Shown piece after piece: positions 29,816-41,800 of a DNA stretch of 64,000 nucleotides. The stretch covers positions 1 to 64,000 of the forward strand of contig VDMD01000075.1 of the NCBI GenBank assembly GCA_007026445.1. Reading direction: 5' to 3'. The position numbers and the translations under genes are program-made. This DNA is from Schizophyllum amplum. Taxonomy: Eukaryota > Basidiomycota > Agaricomycetes > Agaricales > Schizophyllaceae. Numbering within the stretch: the stretch's first letter is position 1; each line of letters begins with the position of its first letter. The notes beneath the pieces were generated by a model. The model was given only the letters and a program-made list of their open reading frames with translations, made no database searches and had not been told where the DNA came from.

Positions 29816-31183
29816 CTACTCAACCATCTCTTCGAAATCCTCATCGACCATCGGAGGCCCTTCAATTCGATCCAATTGCTCGCGCACAGTCCGCTGCTCG
29901 TCGCCAATGAGGTCCTCGTCGGCGACCGACGAAGGGAGCCCCCAGGTTGACACGGGAAGCCAGGCTCTGGTTCCGGGTGGCACATACTCGGGGTCAGATT
30001 TCCGAGAAACGAGCGCCGTTCGGAAAGGATCAATGGGAGACGCTGGTCCATTTTCCCACTGGTGCTTCCCCACTGTCGGTCCCCGGTCGGATTCGTCATA
30101 GAGTGGCCTGCCACCGCAGATGCTGGGAGCAACAGCCAGAAATCGACGTCTCCAAGTGGCATAGTCGGGTGCCTCCTGAAAGGCCAAGGAGCGCACGTAG
30201 TCGACAAAGGCGCCAAAGACAGGAGGATAGCCCGCGCACAGCGCAGAGCCGTCCCACGTCCGCTTGATAGCGGAGACATCGCGCGATTGCACCTCACGAT
30301 AGGCCCATGGGAGCCCGTCACAGAGAAGATCGACGATGGTATACGCCAGCGATTCCATGTCATCACGACGCGATGGGTCTATCCTGATGTTTAAACAACG
30401 TCTACACGGATATCGATGACAGCACTCACTGTGATGGTTATGTACGTTCAGGCTTATGTAGGTTCTGGTCCCAACATGACGAGGCATCGTGCGTTCTTGA
30501 ACGTGCTCCAAGGTTTCGAGATTGCGGTAGACTCTTGCAATTCCAAAATCAATCAGCTTGATTTGCCCAACGGCTGGATTCAGGTTGAAGAGAAAATTGT
30601 AGGGCTTGATGTCGCAGTGTATGATATGATGTGAATGGACATGGGCCAGTGCGTCTAGCTGAGTAGGGAGCAACAGACCCAAGTTAGATAATGATCGTGC
30701 TCAAGTGAAAATGAACATCTCACCATCTGGCAAACCAGCGCGACGAGGTTTCGCATGGTAAGGCCTTCCTCAAGTGCGAGCGACATGTCAATGGTCTCAC
30801 CGAGCATCTCCATAGCGAGATACTCGAAGATCTGGGTCCTTCCATAAGCGTACACTTCAGGGATGCTTGGGTGGCCAATGTTAGACATAAATATCAGTTT
30901 ACATCGCGGTACAGGGTGAAGACACAAACTCACCACGAAGGGTCAGCATCGCACACGCTTCGTGGCGCAGCATCGGATTCTTCATAACAGCCACCTTCCG
31001 AGTGATACGAGCTTTTTTCACTGCAACAACCCGTGGCGCGGACTCGTTCATCACGCGCCCGGCGTAGATTCTGCCTGCGGTGGAACTGTCAGGACATTGT
31101 CGGGAATACGTATCACTGTAATTGATGAGCTCACCATATCCTCCGCTCGCTATGAGGTCCTTTGGGTCCATTTTCACAAGCAT
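29816..31183 (-). CDS. Casein-kinase-1-like protein kinase (cassette copy 3)
   Basis: Same five-exon structure and start context as the other two kinases (MLVKMDPKDLIASGGYG). Retained elements are VVAVKKARI, LRHEACAMLTLR, HCDIKPYNFLF (Tyr at the variable loop position), KLIDFGIARVYR and SRRDDMESLAYTIVDLL. The tail is close to copy 1 (DEDLIGDEQRTVREQLDRIE). The intron before exon 5 has no stop in frame, so an unspliced read-through form would be open. The frame is intact, with the partner F-box gene directly upstream. Confidence 0.87.
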
Positions 31184-31533
31184 GGCACTGAACCAAATCA
31201 GTATATCACGAGTGGTGGATCTCGGCGACGCGGGACAGTGAGAGCGGTAGGCAAGGGTGCGATGGCGGCCATGCAGGAGAAACGAGGACGCTGCCGCCGG
31301 CCGGTCAGATTACGCAAGTACCTACTAATCGGTCCCGGCGCGTCACGCCGCAAACACGTGCATCCCTGTGTTCAACTGTCAAGAATCGAAGGTGGCCCGG
31401 ATGGTCATTGGTATGTAGAGACTCGCTGAGCCTATCATACTAATAGACACCATTTCTTATGCACAACGTTTACTTTCTCGTATCTGTAACTAAGTCTGTT
31501 AAGCTATGCTGATTGCCGCAGTCATGCACTTGC

Positions 31534-33384
31534 CTATTCAGCTTCTTCGTCGCCACAAACAACCGTGGCGTCCTGTACGCCCAGATCCAACAAAGTTGAA
31601 ACCGCGCTGCTGCGCGGGATCACTCCCCGACAACCTTCGACACGAACGCTCGTAATCTTGCACGGACGCTGAGTGACAACATCCGACCGCTTGCCTGGTA
31701 TCTGCTTGACGAGGCGACCCGCCGTCGGTCTCCCGAATTTGTAAGGAGTAGAATTGGCTTCCGGTACCTCCTCGTTCCGGCAGCGGACGGTCTCGATGAG
31801 CACTCCTGCTGTTACATCTGAGCAGCACCAGAGAATGATCTCCACGAGCTGCGGACACGGCATGCTGCGCAGTTGGACGAAGTTCCCAAGGGCATCTTGC
31901 ACAAGCGCGTCCGATGTTTTGCGAAGCGCGAGCAGCAGCGCGTCTACATGAGTAACACGCTCGAGCGTGAGCGACTCGAGCTGCGGGACATAGCCAAGCA
32001 GCGCGCCGGCATTGCCTGAGTCGACATTGACGTCCGCGAACAGCAGATGGGTGAGGTGCGGCAGACGTGGATCGCGAAGGACATAGTCGAGGCGCGCCGT
32101 TCCGCCGATGAACTCCAACCGTCGAAGCTTACTAAGGACGCACTGACGCAATGTGCATGTCGAATTATCGAGGCAGGTGAGCGTGAGCGTCTGCAGGTCG
32201 GGTAGCAGCACAGTGTTATTTCCGACGGGCTGGACCCACTGCGTCGTAGTTGATCCCACAATCCAGGTTTCCACGGGAATGCTCGGGACGACAGAGATAT
32301 CGAGTTCCGTGAGTGACGGAAAGTCAAAGAAGCAGAGAAGTCGTTGCACGTCGTCGAAGCGAGGGTATGACCATTCGAAATGACGGACGTGTTGAAGTGC
32401 GAGAAGCTCGTTATATCTGTCGGGAGATACGTCGAACACAGGGACGGCGTCGGACAAGCAGAGCTGCTCGAGTTGTCCTGCGCATGCAAGGGCTGCACGT
32501 AGGTCCGACATCCGTAACGCACGACGAACATCAGCACGCGTGGTTTGCGGGTAAGCAAGCCTCAGACATCGGAGGCTGGCGAACGTCCACGAGGGCAGGA
32601 AGCGCATCTGCACTCTTTCGAGGCGCAAGTTTGCGAGTGTCGACTTCAGCAGAGTAGCCGCTTCACGACTCTGTAGGTCGATCCCCAGCACCGAAGAGGT
32701 GGCAGAGGTGGACGCCAGCGCAAGGTCGAGATGTTCGAGACTCGGGCGGAAATCAGCAGAGCGCAAGTCGAGCTTCTGGAACACGTCTGTCATCGCGAGC
32801 TCATTTTCGCAACGCACGACAAGGCTCTTCATCTGGGAGGGCGGCTTGTTGACCAGCTCAATCAAGCGATTGATCAAGCGGACCTCTACAATTGCCTCCA
32901 TATGTGGCGGCGCGACGAAAACAACGTCCAGCGGCAGCCCTCCACTGCGTTCCACGTAAGCAGACAATGCGTGCCGTAGGCCCAACGGGCCTCTGTAGCG
33001 AGCGGCACGCAAATGGATGAGGTTCCATAGTTCTCGCTGCGCGAGAGCAAGCTGCCGCCATCGCGAGCAGACATGGGATAGTATGACGGGCTGGTTGGCG
33101 TCCGTGCTCGGAGCTTCGACGATTGTGTCCAGGTCGTATTCGTTGACCATGACGAAGATCCGAGAAAGGATTTCGTTGGGAAGCCAGTTGGCTGGAACCA
33201 GCTGCATCTCGAGCTCCCGCATCTCCAGTTCCAGCTCTTGAGCTTCCAGATCCATCGCGTCCTTGAGCCGTTGCATGTCGTCTATAATGCGCTGGGTCTC
33301 AGTGCGTCGCTGAGAGAGCCCATCAAGCTGCGCCTTAATCCTGGATAACTCTATCTCCGCGAGAGGGATCCTGATATTCGCCAT
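31534..33384 (-). CDS. Coiled-coil / F-box / leucine-rich protein (cassette copy 3)
   Basis: A single-exon frame of 616 residues from the ATG at 33384. The order is the same as in copy 2: coiled coil (IKAQLDGLSQRRTETQRIID), F-box-like region (ANWLPNEILSRIFVMVNEYD … VILSHVCSRWRQLALAQREL), then degenerate leucine-rich repeats. The C-terminus (QDATVVCGDEEAE) is shared with copy 2 and with the remnant at 19511. A segment near residue 565 (CRNEEVPEANSTPYKFGRPT) differs from copy 2 by an indel. Predicted to be an SCF-type substrate receptor. The copies differ mainly in the repeat region, which would be the recognition surface. Confidence 0.88.
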   Translation of the reverse strand: MANIRIPLAEIELSRIKAQLDGLSQRRTETQRIIDDMQRLKDAMDLEAQELELEMRELEMQLVPANWLPNEILSRIFVMVNEYDLDTIVEAPSTDANQPVILSHVCSRWRQLALAQRELWNLIHLRAARYRGPLGLRHALSAYVERSGGLPLDVVFVAPPHMEAIVEVRLINRLIELVNKPPSQMKSLVVRCENELAMTDVFQKLDLRSADFRPSLEHLDLALASTSATSSVLGIDLQSREAATLLKSTLANLRLERVQMRFLPSWTFASLRCLRLAYPQTTRADVRRALRMSDLRAALACAGQLEQLCLSDAVPVFDVSPDRYNELLALQHVRHFEWSYPRFDDVQRLLCFFDFPSLTELDISVVPSIPVETWIVGSTTTQWVQPVGNNTVLLPDLQTLTLTCLDNSTCTLRQCVLSKLRRLEFIGGTARLDYVLRDPRLPHLTHLLFADVNVDSGNAGALLGYVPQLESLTLERVTHVDALLLALRKTSDALVQDALGNFVQLRSMPCPQLVEIILWCCSDVTAGVLIETVRCRNEEVPEANSTPYKFGRPTAGRLVKQIPGKRSDVVTQRPCKITSVRVEGCRGVIPRSSAVSTLLDLGVQDATVVCGDEEAE

Positions 33385-34434
33385 AGTAGATGCGACAACG
33401 GGCGGGGAGGTGGAAGCTCGGGCGAGAGCGATGCCGGCGAAGTCGAAGGTCACTGGAGTCGAACCGCCGCACTGGAGAATTCCTAAGAACGTTTACATGA
33501 TCGAGAATATGGGCCGGAAGACGGAAATAATACCTAGAGCGAAGTTGACGGCCAGTGCAGGAAGCAAGGAGCGAGTCGCGACCGTTGTCCCCAAACGGGC
33601 TGGCAAAGCGCGTGGCAAATTCGGGCCCTCCCGATTGCTCGTGCCCAGCACGTGATAAGTCGAACCATGGTCCATCATTGCTTGATGACCGACATGTATG
33701 TTCCTGCAGGCTCGTGACGCTTTTCTGTCCGCTGGTTACAAAGCAGAACAGTCCTTCGTATACACGGGTCTATACTCCTAGCTTACAGAATTGCCCACGC
33801 CATGACTTGTCGATCACAGATAAGTAGTAGGCTTCAAAGTTCAGAGATGCGAACTTGTTATCCGGTCGCTTCGTACTTGCCATTAACGAAGCCCCAAGTG
33901 CTGCAGTCATCTAAAGTTCATCTCTATTGCTAGCGATTCAAGCTTGAATGCACAGCCAAATTAATGCACGGAACGTTCCCCGATGTACGGATCCCCACCC
34001 CTGGTAGTGGTACGAGCTGTGCGCCATCGTGAAAGAAAAGTGCTCGCACGAGCCAACACAAGCGTCACATCTGGCGCGTACCAAGCACCACTATGGTACG
34101 CGGCGGGAACCACCACTGGTACGCAACGAGCACCATCTCTGATCTGCACCTACTCGAAGCACCGCGACATCCCTGGCGCGCACAGAGCATAGGCGCGTGC
34201 CAAGCACCGCAGAATATCTGGCGCACACCGAGCTTCACGCCACTCCTGTCGCGCACCACCCTTGGTGCGCACCACCCTTGGCGCACCACCCCTGGCGCGC
34301 ACCACCTCTGGCACGCAACACGCGCCACGCCACCGCCACCAAGAGGGATCCTCACGGGCCGCTCGCCTCCGCCCGCCCCGCTCGCCTCCGAGCAGGCCGG
34401 GGTCCGCTGCGCCGACGTCCCGCGCTACTAGAAG

Positions 34435-34615
34435 CGCGTCCTGCTAGAAGAAACCCGTAGCGGGGCGTCCAGCCAGACGCTCGGGACAGCGTCCTGCTAG
34501 AAGTTCGAGGCAGCGCGTCCTGCTATAAACGTGTCCTGTTAGAAATCCCCGGAGCAGCTCGTCCTGCTAGAAGTCGCGCGCGCGTCCTACTAGAAGTCGC
34601 GCGCGCGTCAGATTT
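34435..34615. repeat. Dispersed gcgtcctgctagaag repeat, about seven copies
   Basis: A 15-nt core (gcgtcctgctagaag) recurs with variable spacers, ending in two copies of a gcgcgcgtcctactagaagtc unit. Confidence 0.8.
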
Positions 34616-34834
34616 TGCTGCACCAGAGAAATAATCAATCCCTGGACTTATTTTGCTACAAATTGCGCACCTTCCCCACGGTAGAAGAGCCTCGTTAGAC
34701 GCCGTGGTCGTCGCCTAGACGCCGCCAAACAACGTGGTCGTCACTCTGCTAGAAGGCGCGCTCCTTGTCTCGCAAGGCGCCATCCCCCGGGCGCGCAGGG
34801 TACTTGCACGCCATAGTTCTGGAACTATTTTCGT

Positions 34835-34970
34835 AAGCACTCGTCCATATCCTACTTATGGACCGTAAGCATACGTCCATATCCGTAAGCACACGGCTAT
34901 ATCCCCTGGACCGTAAGCACAGAGCCATATCCCCGTAAGCATACAGCCATACCACCGGCGTCCAAATTGT
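34835..34970. repeat. ccgtaagcacacgtccatatc repeat, about five copies
   Basis: An imperfect ~21-24 nt unit, with gtaagcayacg and ccatatcc as fixed parts. Confidence 0.8.
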
Positions 34971-35214
34971 TCAGCGGGGTGCGAATAGGCCGGAGAGTGA
35001 CATGGGAGCAGTGAGCGCGGCACTGGTAGGGGTGTGTGAGGGTGACTTAGCTTCAAGTCCAGGTAGTGAGCGGTAAAGGTGGCGAGCGGTTTGACGCGGT
35101 GGGTGTGCCGGCGAATTGAGAGCGTGCTTCAGGAGGGTAAGACGCGCAGGGTCACATGACTGGCTGTGGGAGTCACGTGTTGCCTTGTTCGACTTGATGG
35201 GGAGCAAGGGCTGC

Positions 35215-35400
35215 GCGCGTGCTCCAAGGAGGGGGCGCGCGTGCTCCAAGGAAGAAGCGCAATGATCCAAGGAGGCAGCGAGGTGCCCCAAAGAGACGGC
35301 GGGACGCTCCAAGGAGGCAGCGAGACGCTACAAAGAGGGGTCTAGATGTCCCAAGGAGTCAGCGGGTTACCCCAAGGACGAGGGCGGGGCTCGATGCGCA
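35215..35400. repeat. About 20-bp repeat (cgctccaaggaggcagcgag), about eight copies
   Basis: Imperfect head-to-tail units on the plus strand with the constant part ccaaggaggcagcg. Confidence 0.8.
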
Positions 35401-37313
35401 GAGTCATGATGGCGCGACGGGGTACGAGGCAGAAACATTCGACGCGCAGGAACTCGGACACTCGGACGGAGGTTCGAGCGCGGAGGGAGGCTTGAGCGCG
35501 GGGAGGCTCGGACGCGCAGGAAATCTCGGACGCGCAGCAAGACTTGATGGCTGTTCGGCGTGCAGGGCTTGCGGGGGTCGCAGGGGTGTCGATGATGGAA
35601 GGGCGGGCGGGGAACAATGATAGATTGAAGGATGTGCGGGGCACTGTTAGATTGAAGAACGCGCGGGGAACGATGTTAGATTGACGAAGGCGCGAAGATG
35701 CCAGAAAGCGCAGGGGCGCAAAGATGGCAGAAAGCGCAGGGGCGCGAAGACGGCAGAAAGCGCAGCACTGATGGCAATTAACGCGTAGCCGATGTCGATC
35801 AAGAGAGGAGGTTTCGGGCGCTGAGGATGATGACGAGAGAGTTGGTGGGCTGACGCATAAGAGCAGGCGGCGGGCTGGGTATGCAGGCGGCGGGCTGGGT
35901 ATGACGAAAATGGGCGAGCGAGATATCATGACTCGCAGGCGCACCGAGATGAGTGCTCTGCCGTGGTGAGCATGTCGGAATTTGCACAGGACATGACGAA
36001 AGGCAGGGCGCTGAACATGAGTCGTGACGGAGCATGAGTCGTGACGGAGCATGAGTAGTGACGGCAGAGGGGGAGACAGATCGTGCCCCCATCGCATCAT
36101 GTACCACGCGCAGCCCTGCAGTCTCCGGGATTGACGGGGGGACGTGGGCGCGCTCCCACGAGGAGACGAGGGATTTCTGCCCGCCGCCAGCCTGACGACC
36201 TTCTGACCAGTGCTGACAATGATTCGGATGCTGACCGCCGCCAGGCTTCAAGTTCCCCGCTCGGCTTGTCCCCAGTTCGCAGAGCTGTACCCGCGCGGCC
36301 GCTCTTCGCCGTGCAGCGACCATCACGTCCTCGATCGTGTGCGCTGATGCGCCGTCGATGACTCGAGAGATTCAGCGTTTGGACTTGACATCGCGCCGCG
36401 CTCTCAGGAGCTACGCATCGAGGAGCCGACAGGGGATACGTCTCGAGAGCACGGATTGAGGAGCCGAGGTGGGCACCTGGCCATCGTCGATCTCGCTGCT
36501 AGTCTGCTCGGGTGGCGCGTCCGTCGTGTTTGGTGCTACGCGCAGTAGACGAAGCGAGAGAGGAAGACGTCGCGGAGCAAGAGACCCCGGAGCAAGTCGG
36601 AGCAGATGCAGGGTTCCATCCGTGCGTCAAATGGGGGGCGACACGTCTGTTCAGGCGCGATTGGGAAGCGCGACCCATGGGAGCGACCAGGGAATTTAAT
36701 TACGGGTGCGGGCGTTGTTGTTTTCCAGGCCAACCAGTTTTGCTTCCGTGTCACTAAGGCGAAGTTTAAATTTGGCTGACGTAAGCGCGCTTGAATTGAG
36801 GTGATGTCTCCGGCCGCGTGGGTCTGCTGATCTGCATCTTCCGTCGAATCTGCCTGCGATGATGTTGGCCGCCCGTCCACATATTTTTCGGCAGACGTTC
36901 GCGAAATTCTCGCGAATTTATTGGGTGCACACTACAGGAGAAGGGCGCCGGCCCGCCCCGCCCCGCGCCGCGTCGGTAGCGCGGGCAAGACATGCGCAAG
37001 GCGACGCGGAAGGACGGAGGGCTCGCGAGCAGGACAGCGACAAACAGGAAAGTGACGGTGCCTGTGATGGGGTGTTGCAGGCTGGTCAGCTGTCTCCGTT
37101 TCCCCAAGCGACGGCGAACCAGATCTGGCACGAGATCACCTCCTTGCGAACCGGATCGTTCCCCGCGCCCGTTCTGGGACTGGCCCGGGCGCAGACCGTA
37201 CGTACGTCAACATCGCCGCGCGCTGGGAAAGGAAACCGGCGACATCTGCGCGGAGACATACTTAGCTTCCTTCCAACGCGCCGCCAACACCTCTTGTCCT
37301 TCCCCGCGAGCCT

Positions 37314-38877
37314 ATGAGCCGCGCCCCCTCCCCCGCCCGCCCAGACGAGCACGATGACCCTAGTGATGCCCTCCAGCAAACGCGAGACGTCCCCCGCGCC
37401 CCCGATCCTCGCGGAGACGCGCGAGACGCGCACCGCACGGGTGCGTCCCCCCTCGCACCCCCGCGCCCACTAACGTGACACCTGCTAGAGGCCGAACCCA
37501 ACGCGGCGCTCATCGCACAGACCCTCAACGCGGACGGCACCCCCAAGCGCCCGATGAACGCGTTCATGATCTTTGCTAGGCGCCGCAGGCCCCAGGTCTC
37601 CGCCGCAAACCAGAGCATGCGCACCGGCGAGATCAGCAAAATCCTAAGCAAGGAGTGGACCCAGATGCCTCTGGTGAGTCCCCCGAGCCACTCTCACCGC
37701 GCCACAGAAATTCTGACCCATCGTGCAGTCCGAGAAGCAGTTCTACCTCGACCAGGCGAAACATCTCAAGGACAACTTCAATTCTAAATATCCTGAATAC
37801 GTCTACCGCCGTAAACCAAACAACAGCGCGCGCCGTCGACGCCGCACGGACGCCGGTGGCTCCCCCGAAGCAGAAGAGCAGGAGCAAGCCCACGGGCCTG
37901 CGGACGATGACGCCGGTGACACACCGCCCGCCCGCGCCGCCGCGTATCCCTACCCCGACACCGGCGTACGCCGCGAAACCGAATATTTCCCTGAACGCCT
38001 CAGCGACTTCACCCTCCACCGGCCCAGCACGCACGGCCAGCACGGATACATGAACGGCTGGACGGGCTCCAGCAGCTCGCGGAGACCGCAGTCGTACTCG
38101 CCGTCTTCGTCTTCGCACGGCTCTTCGTGGCTGACTGGCAGCGCATCGCCCGCGCCGCTGCCCGGCGACGACCCGTACTCGTCATTTGCGTCCTTCGGAG
38201 GAGCCTACGGCGGGCAGGGGCAAAGCTCCACCAACGCATCCAACATGTCTTCGGCGTCGGGCGTGCCGGCCCCATCCCTCTTCGGACTCGACGGCCGCGG
38301 CTTCAGCGGTGGGCGCGCGTTCCTGCCGCCCGTGCAGGGCGAGTACGGCGCACGCGGCTCGGATTTCGCCGGCCGCTCCTCGGAGTTCAGCGGCAGCAGG
38401 GCCTCTGAGTTCAACCGAGCATCAGAGTTCGGCGGTAGCAGCAGCACGAGCAGCCGCGCCTCTGACTTCTCGCGAGATCTGGGCAGCGGCAGGGGCGGCG
38501 ACTACGGGCGGGCCGAGTTCAGCAACAGCAGCACCGGGCGCGGTGGCGAGTACGCGCGCAGCGGGGAGTACGCCTCGCGGGCGTCTGAATATTCCTCGCG
38601 AGCGAGCGACCTGCCGGCGCTCTCTGGCTCGCGGTCGACTGAATTCTCCCGCCCGACCGACTTCGCATCTCGAACATCCGACTTCCCCTCGCGCGCATCC
38701 GAGTTCGGGACCTCATCGACGGCTCAGTCCTCGAATACCCGGGGCGATGGCTCCCTCTTCTCAGGTCGGGTCGGCCTGCCGCCTCTCCCGCGCCTCGGCG
38801 GGTACCCCACGGGCGGCAGCGCCTCGCCACACACGACATCGGCGCCAGATCTGCTGTGGCCCAAGCGCGAGCAGTGA
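37314..38877 (+). CDS. HMG-box (SOX/MATA-HMG type) transcription factor
   Basis: Three exons (37314-37440, 37489-37673, 37729-38877) give 486 residues. The ATG in MSRAPSPARPDEHDD was chosen because only this frame joins in phase to exon 2. Residues ~62-135 form an HMG box: TPKRPMNAFMIFARRRRPQV, then ISKILSKEWTQMP, then EKQFYLDQAKHLKDNFNSKY and PEYVYRRKP. This is the sequence-specific SOX/Rox1/MATA class, so a nuclear DNA-binding regulator is expected; in basidiomycetes such factors control mating, development or hypoxic genes. The C-terminal half is low-complexity, with about a dozen SEF/SDF/SEY motifs (RASEF, RSSEF, RASDF, RTSDF) in a Ser/Arg/Gly context. It ends PDLLWPKREQ. Confidence 0.9.
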
Positions 38878-41800
38878 AGCTCCGTGAAATCCTCGCAAGC
38901 TCCGTGGGGGGCCTCAGCAGAATTTCCACGCGGCTCCCCTCGCGCTCCCAACTGCCGCCAACAAACCGCAACCTACCGCGCATGTACATACTATCCTCTC
39001 TCCTCTCTCTCCCCTATCCTCGGGTTTTCTTGGTGTGGTCAATGGACGGTCTCTGGGCCTGGATGGACGCTCGCTGTCTCCATATATTCGTGTCTGCTGC
39101 TCGTCTACGTATACTCTATCCGTGCGTCTCGCCCTGTTCAATATCGCGCACATCGTTCTCGAATTGTCGAAATATTACTACCCGCGGGCGGCGCTGACGG
39201 CGCGCGGAGTGGGGATCACTAGTCGTGCCCTAGAGGCCTGTTTCCTGAACCCCTCTCAGCCCGTCTTCTCACCGCCGTCTCCAATTCTCTACGTACTATC
39301 TATTACTGCCTGTCGTGCTTGTGCTTGCTGATTTGCCCCTGTATAGTGTATAGTAGATCTATCTAACCTCCTGACTAACATGTTTGTCTTCATAGTGCTT
39401 CGCGCGTCGAATTAATTCGTGAAGGGGGACACACGCGGTCCGCGGAGGAGAGAGGGCTTGGTGGCGCGTATGACGCATATAAGCAGCGCGCAGCAGGCGT
39501 GCGGCTGGGACCTCCCACCGATCGTCGGGGAGGCCGGTGTGGTACGACAAAGAGCATGGATTCCCATGTCACTGAGCACAACGCAGGTCCATGCGCTCAT
39601 CGAGCTCCAGCGATGGGCGTCCTTGCTCCCCACCCCCCAACGCGAAGTTCTGGTGACCTCGCTCGCCCGGTCGTCGAACCTAAACTTTCACCGCGCCGCC
39701 CAATTCCCTTCGCCCATTCCCATCGACTGCGCTTCCAGCTGCACGTGCTCTGCGCTGCCTCGCGCTGCCACAACTCGCCTGCCTGCCATAACCCGCCTGC
39801 TTGCCATAACTCGCCTGCATGCCATAACTAGCCTGCCTGCCTTACCCAGCCTGCCGCCTCCCCGTCGTTCCTTGTCCCTCCCCTCACCCGTCCTTTTAAT
39901 CCTACCATCTTCCCCGCAATGTGCCGACTGTATTGGATCTTCTGCCCCGACAGCGATCCAATTCAGCGAGATCTGCCGGGGAGAGCGCGAAGTTCGCTTG
40001 TATACCAGCTGCGTACCAATCGTATACTTCCATTGACATACAGCAGGGCTCCATACACCAGTACCCCGCAACGTACTTGACCAGAATGTGGAGAATATTC
40101 GCCGGTTATGCAGATTCAACTTCGGCGTTCAACTGACAATATGCCACCGGAATATTGGCTCGAGTGAACGCCCGCCGTTCCAGAGCTTTCCGACTCATCG
40201 ATCAGTAAACACATCACGTACAGTGCGTTCACTGTCGGCGCTCATCTTCGGTGAATTCGCCTAGCTGTCGCGCATACTTTAAGGCATACAACCCCCCATT
40301 TAGCCGCTGTCTATTCAGCCAACGCAGAATTGACTAGGTAATAGAATTGAGAGCGCATACAAGCAGCATCTTGGCAGAATCCTTCGAATAGAGCCCTTCG
40401 AATAGAGCTCGAACCGTCACAATAGAGGTCCGATCGGTCAATCACTTGAATTCGGTAGAATGGGTAGGCTAGCCCCAGTAGAGCCTGTCGCGGTCCCGCG
40501 CAGAGTCTATCGGTCTGGCCTATAGAAGCCCGACCACTCACGGAGAGAAGATGTCGAAGCCCCAGCGGACCACATTGAGACTGCAGCAAAAAGTTTTCAG
40601 CGCGATTCGGGAGATCTTCAGCGAAGGTTGAAGGGCCGGAAGACAAGGAGAAACACACGCAGAGTTAAGGCGGCTACGTACAAGCAGCCGCACGACTCAG
40701 AGGAAGCGTTTGTTTGAGGGACGATCTTTCGGGTTGTCGAGAACGACCTGAGAGCGCCGGGGCAAGGCCATTCCAAATCGGCGATCGCACTCCGAGCCAT
40801 CCTTACTCGCCGCCTGTCTGCGGCGCGCAGCCGCGCAGATTTCGAAAGTCCATATGGCCAAATGACCTCCCCTCTACGCGCCCGCCCATCGGGTGTCCGA
40901 TTTCGGTGATCTCGAGGTAGGGCCCCGATGAAAGTCCTTCGATGCTGGGCACGTGCGCGCCAAGAGACGGATAAAAGAGTATTGAAGCAGGGATACCGCG
41001 AAGTCAAACAAGACCTTGACGCAGACACAGCGCGGCGACAGCAGGACCGTGGGTCTGCCGTCAGCCCAGGGTAGAGGGCCGTAGACGACGCAGATGCGCC
41101 CAAATCGCGCCAAGAGCAGGAGAGTGGATATCACCGACGGGGACCTGGCTGGTGCGTGTGGAGGCTGACTTCGCGAGCGGATCTGCTCCGTTGGCTCGTG
41201 ACCTGCGTGGTTCGAGTCGTGTGGTTCGACTCTGTGTGAGTCAGCCTATGGCCACCCAATGGGAGGCGGGGAAGGTTGTTGCTACCCTGCAGTGATCGGA
41301 TTCTTTGGGGGCGCACGGCGGCGTGGGTGGCGGGGGCATGAGAAGACGATCAGTGCGCAGGCCGTCGCTGGAGAAGAGATGACTGACAGTAAGTTCAGAA
41401 GAGAGGGCGGCGCATGGGTGGCGCGCAGCATCCGAGGGAGGAGGGTCCCAGGATAGGGGGTGCTAAAAAGCTACCACGGGAACGCAACTTCAAGACGTGC
41501 GGGCGCTGCTGCTGGTAGGTAGACGGTAGCAGCGCGCGTGACCCAAGCGACGCCCCCTTCGAGGGGGCGCGGCAATTTTGGGGCAGCCGTCTCTTGAGGA
41601 GTCTGGAACGGGGAGGCGATGCTCGTTGCGCCGAGATCTGTTGCGCGTGATGCAGGCTGCAGCGTGCGGCGTCAGTTGCTTCGCTCAGCAGCGGGGCCTG
41701 CGGCAAACGCGGAGGGTCGCAGAGCGCCCAGGGCCCAGGTACGAGAGGCGAGCGTGGAAATGGGGCGCAGGCCTGGCGCAGGCTGATGGTTCGCAGACGG

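Larger units (their letters stand above)
33673..37313. other. Gene-poor, minisatellite-rich region
   Basis: Several frames on both strands stay open across 34.0-36.4 kb, but they run through tandem repeats and show no domain. About 34080-34330 is an imperfect ctggcgcgcaccaccctt-type repeat. About 35640-35770 contains cgaagatggcagaaagcgcaggggcg units, and 36010-36060 a gagcatgagtcgtgacg unit. The last ~450 nt are the upstream region of the HMG-box gene. No supportable gene. Confidence 0.45.

Noticed and set aside
35342..36100. Minus-strand open frame of 252 codons
   Set aside because: Runs through tandem repeats at 35.2-35.8 and 36.0 kb, with no hydrophobic core pattern, domain or splice support.
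39419..40036. Plus-strand frame of 205 codons
   Set aside because: The ITRLLAITRLHAIT-like section is a translated 17-19 bp repeat, and the rest shows no recognisable protein.
40618..41103. Minus-strand frame of 161 codons in the 38.9-42.6 kb gap
   Set aside because: Arg/Ser/Ala-rich with overlapping open shadows. No domain, no intron logic and no neighbouring exons that join in phase.
41195..41245. Two ggttcga motifs resembling tRNA T-loops
   Set aside because: No T-stem pairing, acceptor stem or anticodon arm can be drawn around them on either strand.
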